Positions 1 through 13,054 of a DNA stretch of 64,000 bases are shown here, one piece after another. Source of the DNA: Trichosporon coremiiforme (Eukaryota; Basidiomycota; Tremellomycetes; Trichosporonales; Trichosporonaceae). Made by a program: the position numbers and the translations under genes. Position 1 is the stretch's first letter. Every line of letters starts with the position of its first letter. The stretch spans positions 1,302,001-1,366,000 of the forward strand of contig BCJJ01000007.1 in NCBI GenBank assembly GCA_039545355.1. Direction: 5' to 3'. The notes under the pieces were generated by a model. The model saw nothing but the letters and a program-made list of their open reading frames with translations, ran no database searches and was not told the origin of the DNA.

Positions 1-3000
1 TGAAGCAATCATCCGGCCTTTGCATCTTGCATGAATAGAATAGGTGATGGTGACGTGAAACGGTTGCTACTGCCGCATCTCTCGTCATTGGCATCTGTGG
101 TGCAAGGCAACCCGTCTGACCCGTATGGAACGTGTAGACAAGCGACATGCGCTAGTGCAGGTTGTCTTGCAGCGTGCCTTGCTGTTGCCGGCGGTGCAGC
201 GTGCAACATGAACAGGCAGTGTGCGGCAGCGGGCAGGTTGAAAGCGCAACTCGCAGAGTGACAGCCCCGTACCTCCGTACCTGGCCAGGAGGACTGGGGT
301 TCTTCCGTCATTTCGTTGCGGGTTGTCGGGTCGGGTTCATCCTGACGCATCGCGTTGCTTTCCTTGGTACGGGTTCCGTCGGATGGGTCTCCCGACATTG
401 TTACAACGGCAGCCTGGGGCAAGACGTCAAGCTAGCGCGGCCTCTTTCGCCATATCTCGCGAGCGGGACGGTCTCAGATGCCCGTTTCTTTTCCTTCTTA
501 CCCGTTCTCTGGTTTGCTGATTCCCCAGATACGGTGCCAGATTGGGTCGGACACGCTCATCTTCTACCGTGCCCCCATCTTATCGCGAGTTCCGCGAGTC
601 TGAGACATGACTCCAAACTGCCGGCATTGGCGAGAGGAGGCGAGTGCTGCGAACTCGTCAAGGCACATGTCGCAGCTTGTTACTTGTTCGAACAATGATG
701 CTCCACGCGCTTCACGCGCCTCACGCCGGGAGCATGAGCGCCTCAGTAGTGACAAAGGAGTGACGATCGACCCTCACCCTCGGAACGAACCCCCCTGGCC
801 CATACAGAACAGAATGAGGAACACAGGGCCAGACCATCGCCCGTTTTGCCTCGTTTCGAGGCGAAGACACCATATGGACACCATGACTGACCAGGGATCT
901 GCGTTCCACTGTGGCGGGACGGGGCCGTCGGGCGAGCCGCGTATGATCTGGACGAAGGAATGCCTGTTCTCAGCGGCACGTAATCGTATTCAAGCACGAG
1001 ATCATTCGCCGAGAACGACCCACTGCAAGCACCCACTGTGCAGAACGAGGTTCCAGGGGAGCGCAACGGTCGCTCCGGAAGAAGTCAGTATGACGAAGGG
1101 AGAATTTCTACCGCAACCCGGACCGAGCGGCCCGGCCGGTGCGGCGTGCCCCTCCTCCTTACGGAGTTCTGACATAGGTCGTCAGCGGACCCACTGAGTA
1201 GAGCAGCCCACTCTTCAGCGGCTGGTGGTGCTCTTTGGCTCGGTGATGAGCGGCGTTGAGAGGCCCCGAGACACCAGCCGACCGCTTCACCTGCTGCGGG
1301 CGCGTGGTTGTGCCGAGACAGGTGGAACACTTGCAAGCAGCCGCCGCGTCGAGCGCAAGCGAACGGCGTGTAGCAAGTAAGTGAGAGGTGAGTCTGGGCA
1401 GGTGGTCGGTCCTGATCCCAACCTTAGGCATCGGTCATCGCGGTCACTCAGGGACGGGGTGAGGGACCAGGCATACGTTTCCGTACAACTGCCAGTGTTG
1501 TTAGCGTTGTTAACGCATCCGGCTCAGGGTAAAAGTGCCGGGGCGCGCCTTCCAGGATACGCAGAACTTCCAGGGATCGACAAAGCAAAATGCGCCAGGA
1601 AATGCCTCGAAGGTCCAGGAAACGCCAGGCACCCAGAACAAACAGAAACCCTGACCCTGATTCACCTGCGCTCTGGCTACCGCAGGTGTTGCCAAGGCGT
1701 ACCACAGAACTGCGGCAGCTTTAGCGCGGGCCTGACACACACACGCGAGCCTGGCATGCTCTTAGCGTGTGATACGCCCCGGGCTAGCGGGGCTGGGCTT
1801 TTTCTTGGTGAAACCATGTCTCACACGCAGATCCACACCCGGACACACCACCGACCCACACTTGCTTCTTCCGGTGGCCCGGTATCCTCGGCCCAAAGCC
1901 TGCGTAGCACATGACGCTCAGGACCAGAGCTCCGTCGATGAGTCCGACAGGGCATCCCAGGAAACATGCGAAACGGAGCCCTCGCACGTCCCCTGACCTC
2001 AGATCCTCGCTCAGGGCAATCCGGCCTCACGAGATGTTCGCAATAGGGACCCAAGATACGGGAGTCTGTCGCCGGCACGGAGGCGTAACACTTTCAGCCA
2101 GAGCAGCCGTGCTTCCGAGATCAGCGTCGTACGCCGGTAGCATGTCACCGGGGGTGTCGCCGCCTGAGCATCGCCCAATGAAGCCTGCCTCTCGCCTCGC
2201 ACTCCGTTTGCGATCGCGAAGCGCCGCCTCTTAGGCGGTGCGCATAGGATAAGGGATGCGATACGAGCCGCAGTCGCCAGTGCACCGTGTGGTATCATGT
2301 GGGCGGACTTGAGCGGGCTTGATGGAAGAGCCCGCACTGGCAAGCCGTAGCCTGGGCATAAATCAATTCTTTCATTACTCGAAACCCAATTTACCGAAGC
2401 TTGCTCATGCCTGCTTCTGCGCAGGTCGGGATTGAATGCAGTGGCATGCTGAATTTCTCACGAGCTCAAGCCTGCAGATAGAACCCTCAGATCTGCATAT
2501 TCGTATCGATGCAGCTGTAATGGCAAGCTCCAGAGCTTCCACGGTCTCACATCAGGCGCCACGATGCAGTGCATTGCTCGCGGACGGCAGTGCAGCGGCC
2601 TCTTGTGCATGCCCGAATTCCGGTGCTCGGGGCCGGCGAGGCTGGCCGAGGGAGGGTCGAGAATCCAGAGGAAGGCGCAAGACGCAAAAATAGAGGTAGG
2701 TTCAGAATCCAACTCTAAACGGAGTTTGGGTTTGTTTTGCTGTTGCTCGAAGCTCGAGGAGTTATTGACTCCAAGCGTGTCTGATAGACGAGACAGATTT
2801 CGAGCTCAAATCTAAGCTTATTGTCCTGCGCATCATTGCAAAACGCAAACATAACAAAAAGCTCACGGGGACTGACCCCGTAATTGTAATCGAATCGGGC
2901 CTCGGGCGTTGGGCAGGCAGTTCTGCCTATTGTTTTAATGGGCGTGTGCACACGAGTGACGCCGAGGACGTGCGTACTCCATCGTTCCATCCGACTGCGT

Positions 3001-6000
3001 AATTCGCTCGAGTTGTCCTGAAAGGATGCCAGGATCCCAGAGCACAGAGAGTTTGGAGACGTTACCCAGACGAGCCTAACCGCACGCTTGCAATTGTGAC
3101 TGAACTAAGCATATCTTGCCAGAGCGCTAGGCCAGTCAGCGCCGTGTCATAACAATTGTCATCAGTGTGTCATCAGTTGTCATCAGAGTTTTCTGGAGCG
3201 CAGCACTCCCCCTCAGGTGAGGCTCATAAAGTGCGCTTCACGCGTGCATGTGCCACGCTGAAAAAAAACAAGCTCAGATCCAGCACGGGGGCAGGCTGCA
3301 GCACTGGAGCTGCGACCGGCAGCCTGGGCTCTTCCCCTGCCGTGTGGCATTTATCCAGTCTCAGTTGGCCCGACAAGCGCCATGAACGGCTGCTATGCGC
3401 AGGCCACGTTTGCCGTGCTGAAACAAAAGAACGCCTCTCGGCATCGCGATGCGGCATTCAAGCTACGCAGCAAAGATTGGAAAAGGAAGGGCGATCAGAC
3501 ACGGCAGAGACAAGCAGCCCAACGCTGCGCCTGTTGCAACTTGACGCAGCATACGCACGCTCGTTGCCGGCAGCGTCAGGCGATACTGCGGCGCCACCAG
3601 CGGACCAGCGGCAGTACGGCATTCGGCCCGACCCCGCCTGTTTCGTTCGTTTCGCAAGCTTTGCCACGCAGGTGGTCCAACAGTGAAGTCATGACTGGAA
3701 ACAGCCTGGGCACGAACAGGCTCCCGATCCCTAGACTCGTGACGGGTCGCAGGAGCCTCTCCCAGTTAACCTTTCAGACGGATCTGCGACGCTCATCAAA
3801 CATCCCCACGGCATGTGGGCCGGGGAACGGAAACGGCAGCGGCGGCAGCGGGCCTTGCGGGCACTGCGGGCGGCGGAGTCTGAGGGGGCGTCGGGGTCAT
3901 GCTTGCTCCACCCGCATTCGCTCATGAACGAGGCCCAAGAGATGTCTTGAAACCTGCAACTGGTAGATGAGAGACGGATTCTGGTGCAGAGCAACGACAC
4001 GCAGCCAGCAAGTTCTGCCCGGCCTTCTACCTAAACAAAGTTTAGTCAGAACCCAAATCGACTGCGTGCCCCGCTTTCTGCTGTCTCTGTTTGCTTCGTG
4101 GCAAGCTAAAGCTATGGCGGGGACGCGTCGGGTGTCGGGCTGACAGTACTGTCTTATTCGAGAGTTGTTCTATCTTATGGTCTTACTGCCAAGGTCCTGT
4201 CGAAGGTCGTATCACCTGTTCCCGTTTGCGTCACTACGTGGCCCGAAGCATAAGCGCAGTCCACGACGAAGAGGGAGTCCCCTGAGTCTGTCTGTCATAG
4301 GCCGCAGGTGTTTGACGTTTCAGCCTCTGTGTCGTTGAACATCGAAGTGGCGGTGAGGAGGCAGAAGAGTCAGTTCAGTCAGCAACAGGTGCTGAGCATG
4401 CGCCGAGTATGCAACGTTGCGAACGACCCCGGGGACCGTGAACTCGCCGAACACTGCGAATGCGACCGACGTTATAGAAAGGGACAGGCGACAGGACCCC
4501 AGGCACGACATTAACGGCCCAGTGCAATCCAACACGGGAAATGTGAGCTTGGAGGACCGCATCGTGCTGCGATGGACGGCCTTCCACAGAATAGACGTAT
4601 GGCATCGCATGCTCCCAAGCCAGCTCCCAACCCGGCTCGCCTGGCTCCAGGAACTCGTGGCCAGGCACACATGGGAGCCAAACCGTCCGGGCCGACTCCG
4701 GACATCCGTCACCCTCGTGCTCGCGCAGTTGCCGTACAGTGCCTTGGGTGCCTGCAGTGTTCTGGTCACAGGCTGCCGTACTCGCGTTACAGGATTATGC
4801 CCAGGAACTGATTCGATCTCGATCCAGACGGGCGCAGTCGTTGCGCTATCAACTGGTCGACCGACCCAAGGCTACGTTGACACGTTGATTATTGGGGGAA
4901 AGCCATGCATCCTGATGCACGCCACACGGCCAGACGGTCACACGAAATGTTGCGAGGCTAGACACGACAGATAACCTGAGCAGGCTCCCCAGGCAGCGCG
5001 TTAATGCGCCGGTCCTTCGGAGTACTTCCATGGGCTCGCTCGTGGGTGCCACCACTTCTCAATGCGTCACAGAACGCATGGCCGTATCGTAAGGAAAGGG
5101 CCCGAGGGACCGAAAAAGCCACCGAGACCGTCCTGTTCCTTGCAATGAGCGTTTCTAGTTTCTCGACGAGCCCGTCGTCAACGAGCGGGCCGTTCGAGGC
5201 GTCACTGGTATTGCTGCGGCGATGGGGTCACTCCGTGCTGTGGACGCCACCAAGTTTGAGCCGATGCGATGTTGGGAGGTTCAAGTGCAGATCGGCCCGA
5301 TGGCCCGCGAACCGAGAGGCCCAGGACCCGTTTTCGGTTCCCCGGTTCCACCGTTCCACCGCCATTCCACTGCCAGGTGGCGCTGATGAAGTTCCTTGCG
5401 ATCACATTGCTCAAGGTACGCTGCGCGGAGATAACTGACTTCCGCGGGCGTCCGTGCGTTGGACGGCCCTCGAGCTCGCTTCGTTACCGTCTCCTGGCTC
5501 GTCGACTCATGCCACGTTGATCGAAAGGGCCACACTGGACTCAAGAGGCATTCTCACCGCTAAAGAGCGTGTCGGCGGCTACGCCGGCCAGGAACAACTC
5601 ACTGCTGGCCGGGACAGATAGATGAACTCGTGACATCGGGCCGAATTCACTCTCAGGTCGCTGCTGCATGTGTGATGGCTAGATCGGTACGCGAGGCACA
5701 CGCGACTGGAAGCGGCGACACACCCGCGACCTGTCAGACGAGGCGCGGACGAGGATAGATCACCGAGGAGATCTCGGAGTGTGCTGAGTAGTGGCTCTAG
5801 GGCGAGAAGTGGGGTGTTGTTATGCATGTCGAGGTTGCGGGGATGGCTCATCTCTGTCGCTGGGCACAGAGCTGCTGGAGAAGCTGGTCGGGCTCGGCAG
5901 GGTCAAGACTTCAGGGGCCTACTTTCCGACCTGAACGAGCCTGAGGTCCGGCGAATCCTAGCCCTTCCTCTCATCGCATCCCTAACATTTCCTCGTGTAC

Positions 6001-9000
6001 CCGCATCCATGGCCCGTACCGAACCCGACCCACAACTTCTCACACTTGGCATCACTGAAGCGACTCTGACGAGCGTTGACGAGCTGCTCGGGACGCAGAG
6101 ACTGGTTAAGAAGATCTTCATTGAACCGCCTCGCCGTGGTACTAGTTGTCCCACTCGTGCTCGGCCCTGGTCACCCATCGGGTTTGACGAGGGATGATTT
6201 TACTGGGTCGAGCAGCTCAGGAAAGGTGGCTCCGCTCAGGATAAGCTAGCTGGGTGCTGCGCTAGATTGCGGGTATGACTCGGGTTGTCGCAGGCGTTTG
6301 CTTGGGATGCTTGTTGTGCCCATGTGGGTCGTCTGAGAGTATACGGCAACTTCTGCGTTGCAAACCCCGCAGACCCCGCAGGGCATGCAGGGCTTGCTGG
6401 TCCGCTGAGCTCAAAGCCGCCGCCTCTACGCGCCTCCGCCGACCTGCAACGCCATGAACCACATGCTGTAGCCGCCAACGACTTGGCATTGGTTGCGCTT
6501 CCAACCACGTCCTGGCCCGTGATGTGTGGCGTGCAGTGCAAGCCCGAGAGCTGAAGAGTGAGAGAGCGGGTATCGGACCGAGCACCTGGGGATGCAGGTT
6601 TTATGCACGCGTGCACGGCTGCTGAGCCGCACCCTGCACGACCCTCCACGCTCAGCTCCACATCCGCCTTGCGTGCTCACGCGCTTACGATTTGTTACGG
6701 AAACGACAGAGATGTGGGGCTGCGAGCCTGGGCTAAGCAGCACCGAGTGTAGGTTTCCCCTGCGTACAGCCGGATGCACCACGTAACATGCGGTAAAGCT
6801 CTGGAACCGCGGCAGACTCGACAGAACGTTCTTGTAATGATTGTGGCATGTGCTTTAATTATGAGAAGAGAAGAATCTAGTACCTGGGTGGCCTAGCCTC
6901 ATTTCTACCGTCTGTACGCTCCCTGCTCTCCGCCATTGAATGCCCCCTCTTGTAATCTCTCAAGGCAGACCAAGGTATGACCTTTGAGCTAGGCAGCCGC
7001 GATCGTAGTGCAAGGTACCAAAGAACGGGGGGAGGCATGGAGATACACATGCGAGGCACATACCAAACGCAGCAACGAAACAACCGCATGCAATCCTCCA
7101 GCGTAATTCCTCCTGCCATGGCCAGTCTGGGCTTTCTGAGGCTTCAAGAAAGAGGTCCACTTCACGGGATCGCTAACTCTTGGGTCGATCGTTTGTAGTC
7201 GTACGTGTCAGGTATGAATTACTCTCGCATGTAGCCATGCCAAGTCCTTGACACCCAGTGAGCACGCAACGTGGGCGCTTGCTCGAGCGTTGTGAGGAGC
7301 TGAAAGGGTGACTCGCAATGGCGAGAGCGTGACAGAGCTCTGTGCCTGCATCGATCCCTCGAGCTAGCGCCCTGCATCACCTCGGGTGTCCCTGTTCGAG
7401 GATCCTTTCGTTGGACCTTGCTATCGCCGGATGCATTCACGGCTGTTTTTCCTTCTCTTCAACGATACGCGGGGTACTGCTACACGGGTGAGGGGGTTAG
7501 GTTATGCCAGAATAGCACGACCGAAATAGAGAACATTAAGGACTGTTGCGCCATCCGGGACAGTGTGGCTTACAATCCGCGCGCCTTGCGCTTCGGTCGT
7601 GTCGAGCAATTGACAGGATGCCCATGGCATGTTCAGCAAGTACCCTCCGAATTAAACACGCATTCGAAAAAAGGACACTGGCGGATTCTGCAGATCACGC
7701 TGGAATCGGGATGGCTTGAGGCAAGCGTGTCATCTCAATGGGACCAAGGGGACTACAGGAAGGCACCAAGGGGCTGCAAGGGTCGGTGGGAGGGAGTGGG
7801 CCACGGGCAGGGCTTGGCTTTTCTGGCAGCACTGGCGCCGCATGCAGCCCATAGGTCACTCCATCGTCCCTCTCATCTCGTCGGGTGCTTGTAGGTGTGG
7901 TCGACGTCGGTGGCTTGCCAGTTGGTGCCAACCGCTGCATGGCTGACCTAGCAACCTGCATGGAACACGGCGGTCGGGGCGTCGAATAGTGGATGCACCC
8001 ACCCAGCCTGCATCGACGACTGTATCAGTGCATTAGTCGCAGAACAAAGGGCGCCCAGGCCACGATTAACTCGGCCACGAGCCACGAGCCTGGAAGCAAA
8101 GGAACATATACTATCTGGGCGCCATGGCGCACCAATGGCGTTCCGAGTGTCGTGCTCATGGACTGAGGGCTCGTGACCGATGGAAGCCCCGCACAGACTC
8201 GAACCTGGTGCAGTTGGCGAACCGATATGTATTGCAAGGGGGAAGCGGCCTGAAATCGCCTGAAATCGCTGGACACCACACGCCGTTTACGCCGCCCCGT
8301 GGTCGGGCGCATGGCTGCTATCAGTGCTATCGTGCAATCATGCAACCATGCAATCTCGGACCCCACTGCAAATCTCAGGAGCCAGCTGAGCCAGGAGCAC
8401 GATGTCTTAGACCGCTTCCTTGGGTCCTTGGGACTGCAGATAAGTCCCTTAAGGGCTTGCTCGCCTCCTCCGTGACGACAACCCCCTGTTGCTGCATCAT
8501 GTCCTCGTCTGTGGTCCGCGCTAGAGCTCCAGTGCACCAAAGAACGGATCGTGGGCAGCCCAGGGTGTTATGTAGCCGATCCGGAGTGTCGGAGTTCCCG
8601 CCGGGGCTTGAGAGACCTTACCGCCCAAGCGCCGCGAAAGGCTGCCAAAGTCATGCCCGGTTTAGAGAAATGCCTCGTATGTGTCTGTCGTGTCATGCGA
8701 GCAGGAGCAGCCCCGGTCCAGCCAGCCGGTCAACCCGGCCAATGTCAGGATATGATCTGACACAAAGGCCATTCATTCTCGGCGTCCCAAACTCAGTTGG
8801 CGGTGTGCGGGGAGCAAGCTCCACTGATGGCACGGCTGGACTCCGCCGCTGAGCAGTACAGTTGAGGACCGGTACCTGATGGTCACCAATGCCATAATCT
8901 CTGGAGCACTAGAGCTTCGTGAGGTCACGAGCCATGAGATGAGATTGCCGACTGCCTGCCGCACATGGGATCTTGCGCAGAACGAGCACTCGTGCAGCCG
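1..9000. other. Gene-poor region, no supported gene
   Basis: No open frame here gives a recognisable protein. The longest frames are under about 250 codons, have no consistent codon bias, and run on both strands without the GTGAGT/CTGAC/CAG intron pattern that marks real genes elsewhere in the window. I saw no reverse transcriptase, integrase, transposase, rRNA or tRNA signature. Base composition is not AT-rich, so it does not look like heavily mutated repeat DNA. It could be long intergenic DNA, non-coding transcription units or old unrecognisable sequence. Confidence 0.6.
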
Positions 9001-11342
9001 CTCGTACATAAACGGACGTTGAAACTCCTCTTCTAGAAAGCCTGTCCACAACTCGAAACACGCCCCACCGCAGCCCTATTCCCTTCTCCTCAAGCCACCT
9101 GCTGCGCTTGGTCTATCGCGTGATTCCGAGAAACACCTAGCAACGCCTCCGCACCGAACGCTCGCGGTTGCGCACCGACATCCCCACAGTCTGCTTGGCA
9201 CTAAGTCCACTCTATCGCTGTCCCGACCGATCCTTCCGACACCCCAGCGACGGCAACCCAGTCACGCGCAAGCAGAGAGCACTATCGCAGCAGGCAACGC
9301 AACGCACTGCATTTTGTCCTTGTGATTGCGCCCTCCCCGCAGACCAGATCCCATCCGTCCAGATAGACCGGATCTGCCTCGACCTTCCATATCTTAGACA
9401 CAGCGTCGTAGCACCTTTAGCGAAGGGAATCTGAGATTCCCAGGCATACCCAGCTGCGAGAATTCAGTGGAGACTCTGCCCCACGTTCGATCATTTCAGT
9501 TGTGATTTGAAGCTTCAGTGCGTCTGACCGATCACAAGCTTGCGATTCTCCAGTCCAAGCCCCGACCAAGCTTGCCCAGAGGCCGATTTCGATCTCCGGC
9601 CCGTGTACTGGACCATCTGAACACCTGTCTCGACGCCGCACAGACTGTCCGACCAACATTACCACCGCCCATCCACGCGCTCGGCAACGACTCACTGCGC
9701 CAAGCCAGACCCTCCACGCCCTGCACAGAGCAGCCCTTTGAGCACCGACGACATCGGAGCGTCAGCGCCGCCGCATCCAAATCTTAGTGTAAACAGTCCG
9801 GTACCGGGGCGTGGAAGGAACAGGAATCCAAAAGTCCGCACCGCACGCCGCCGCAAACAGCCGCACTCCCATTTCTCCAGCGCGCCGGTGTGTACCGAGC
9901 GTCAAGCTTCTTTTTCGTCTCTCAAGCCCCGTTCCGCACAGGTCTCTCCTCTCACCGGTGTGACGGAACGCGAAGGAAGAAGCCGCGCTTGAGAATCTAC
10001 TATTACCACCGGGTAACGTGAGCAAAACGAGCTTCGGACGAGCGACAACGCTAGAAGTTGATCTTCATCCACCGAAGCATTCCCGATCCAAGGAGAAGCA
10101 TTCGAGAACCGACGATTTGCGAACCTGCGAGCCAGCTCTGTCTTCGTATCGCGCTTCCATCAACGCCACCCACTCTCGATCTCTCGGGTCTCATTGCGTC
10201 ATTTCAACGCCGCAACGCCAGTCAGAAAACGACACCCCCTTCGATACCTCAACGCCACCGTCAACACCTGGAGCACCTCTCCTGCTCCCGCAAGCCATAT
10301 CATTGTCGGGCTCCCCACGCATATCCCGCGCATTACGCCCCCCGACAACCTCAGACAGACCCACACTCATACGCCCTTGCTTCTAAGGCTCGAGTCGTGG
10401 TCCATCTCATTGTCTCCCTTTCCACTTAGCCGACGACGTCCGAAGAGTCGTCTCCCGTCTTCTCGCAAGACCTGAAGACTTCGCAAGGCTTCTGCGTCCG
10501 CCCCTTTCTCCTACTCGATCGATCGAGCACCTGACCTGTCCACCTGCCCCTCGGCGGAGCATTCCCTGCACACCGGGTTCGCACTGCTGTGCACTGCAGC
10601 GCACATCCCTCGTTCCCATACACGGCAAACAGGCGTCACACGAAGCGTCGCCAGCAAGTGTGCCCCAACGGTCCGACAACGCACCCAACATTCCCGGTCG
10701 GCTGGGTGCTATTCCTTCTTCCAGTTCGCAGTGACCGCCAGCCGACCCCGGGCGACCCCAGTGGCACGTCCGACGCAACGCCAACGACTAGTTCCGAAAC
10801 CTGGCAAACCTCTCGGCCTGGCGCCGTGACACACACCGCACACCGTGCCTCTGGACAAACAGCGTACGCACCTGCTGTTGCTGCCAAGTAGTGCGATCCG
10901 GTACCTGGCTGTGGCTCCTCGGAAACTCACATCTTCTGGTTGCTTTCGCTTTTTCCCGTTGGCGGGCTCGCCGACTCGCTGAATCTTTACACCGAAACGC
11001 ACCTCCAGCTTCCCTCGCCTTCGCCCTCGCGGTGAATTCTGTGACTGCACTGTTCTGATCGGCGGCACGACACGTATAACAAAGCCCGCAGGCCTGTTCG
11101 TCTTTCCCCTTCGTCCCATCACCGACTCATCGCCACCCGCCTCGAGTTGGCTGTCCACTTGTCCACCACCACTCATTCTTCCATCATCACCATCGCCATC
11201 GCCTTCCCTTTACAGTCACCAGTCGCAGACCTCGTCGAGACTCGACGATCGGCTTATCACTTCCCCTGGTTGCTCGTGCACTGCCATCTGTCTGTGTTGT
11301 TGTTGAAACGTGTGACTAGCGCCCCTCGACCATTTACGAAAC

Positions 11343-11356
11343 CCCCCCCCCCCCCG
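11343..11356. repeat. Poly-C homopolymer tract
   Basis: An uninterrupted run of about 14 C residues on the plus strand. A shorter run of about the same kind occurs near 21740 and another near 30225. Such tracts are prone to length errors in sequencing. Confidence 0.8.
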
Positions 11357-12182
11357 CGTTCATCGAGACCGCGAGACCGGAGACGAGTGTGTTGTCTCAG
11401 GGACTTTTGCAGGTGATAGGATCCGCAGGGCTCAGCAAGTTGTTCCTGGACCCGAAGACACCACGCATTTACGTAAGGGTGTCGTAACGCCGGCCTCACA
11501 CGCCCTCCCCAACTTTCCTGACCGATCCTGAGCATCGGGCCCTGACTCGCATCGTCCACCCTGGCCGCCCTGGGCCTCCCCCTGGACCCCCTGCGCCCCC
11601 TTACGCTTATTCATACCCACCACTCGTCTCCTCTTTTCTGCTCCCCAAGACCGACCTCTTCTGCGTGTCTCTCTCTCTTCTGCACTGGGACCCGTCCGTC
11701 CACGCCCGCACCCCGCCCCGCCCCGCCCGCTCCAACAAAAGAAGGAACACAAAAGGGTAATATACCGACAGCGCCGTAGCATACCACGCGCTCATCACTC
11801 CATCCACACCCTCATACCCTCCAGCCCCGACACCCCCGCACCCGTTCGACCCGTCCACCCGTCCGCACCCGTTTCTAAGCCTCACGATCATCCCCTTCCT
11901 AGTATCCAACCAAGCATCTCCCAAGGATCCCAAGGTTAGTACTGCCTCCCCCTCCCCCTTCTGCTTCCTGCTTCCTGCTTCCTGCTTCCTGCCGCTGCAC
12001 CCCCCTGCCCGTCCCATCCATCCCCTCTCGTCTGCCCCTCCCTCGGCTCTCGGCCCTGCTGCCGTACCCACCCCCTGTACATAGGCCTACCCTGCCTGCG
12101 CTTCTTTGCACACTCTCGGCCTTCTTACCCCTTCTTTGTTCTATCCCTTGACCCCTTCGGCCGTGTTGGAGTTGGTTGGGGT

Positions 12183-12191
12183 CTGGCTCCG

Positions 12192-12246
<55 letters not shown>

Positions 12247-12247
12247 C
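12183..12247. repeat. Hexanucleotide CTGGCT microsatellite
   Basis: About ten nearly perfect copies of the 6-bp unit CTGGCT. Frames across it read as Leu-Trp or Pro-Glu repeats, which is a by-product of the unit length and not evidence of a protein. Confidence 0.85.
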
Positions 12248-12696
12248 GCCGAGGAGGACACATGGTGGAATGGGACGTGACGGATGGAGCGAATGCGAGG
12301 ATGCGCAACACACGCCATCGGTGTCCGGGCCACGCCATAGGGCTGGCTGTCCTCTGGCTGGGCTGGGTGTGCGTCTCATCGGTTCCTGTCGCTTAAGCCT
12401 GAACTGAGCCTAAGTGAAAGAAACTCAACCCAAGCCTGAGCCAAAGCCACCGTACGGCGCTGCAGGGTACACTCAGGGCGCAGGACCCGAGGGCGCTTCG
12501 GGCGGTGCGCCCACGGCTCCTGGGCTCCTGCACCCCTGCGACACTTTGCACTCCGTTTCTTGGGATCCACCGCTCAGGTGCAAGCAAGCAAGCCAGCCAG
12601 GCCAGCCAGTGCCCGCCCCGGTGCCCAGGCATGCCGTGCCAGGTGTCCCAAGTACATGACTTGCTGCGGTCCCCGATGCGACCGATGGGCTTCTGT

Positions 12697-12736
12697 ACCG
12701 CTGGACCGCTGGACCGCTGGACCGCTGGACCGCTGC
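12697..12736. repeat. 8-bp tandem repeat ACCGCTGG
   Basis: Five tandem copies of ACCGCTGG, the last ending in C, followed directly by two to three copies of a GTGCACCCCC unit up to about 12760. Confidence 0.8.
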
Positions 12737-13015
12737 ACCCCCGTGCACCCCCGTGCACCGCTCGATGGGACAGACTCTCTGCCAGATTGGACGTGCGTAC
12801 CGTCGCTTTCTCTCCAGAGTTTATCAGTCGCGTTTACCACTCTTCCCATTCATTTTTTCCCCCTTCCTACCTTCTCTCCTCCTAGTCTCCTCCTTGCATC
12901 GTTCAATCGTGTTTGGCCACACCAGCGCTCGGTCTTGGATCACACCCTACGCACCCCACCCTCGCGCCCCGCCTTTGTTGTTGTCGCTTTCACTCCGCAC
13001 CACACGCCTCCCCCT

Positions 13016-13054
13016 ATCTCTCTCTCTCTCTCACACACACTCACACACACACAA
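13016..13054. repeat. TC/CA dinucleotide microsatellite
   Basis: A (TC)n tract passes directly into a (CA)n tract within the pyrimidine-rich region upstream of the HSF-type gene. Confidence 0.8.

Noticed and set aside
607..1197. A 196-codon plus-strand frame in the left desert
   Set aside because: No domain, irregular composition and no intron pattern; overlapping frames on the other strand are equally open.
8170..8240. Possible tRNA T arm (ACTCGAACC on the plus strand)
   Set aside because: The surrounding bases do not form a T stem, acceptor stem or anticodon arm.
12125..12396. Leu-Trp or Pro-Glu repeat proteins
   Set aside because: Products of the 6-bp CTGGCT microsatellite being read in frame; nothing conserved around it.
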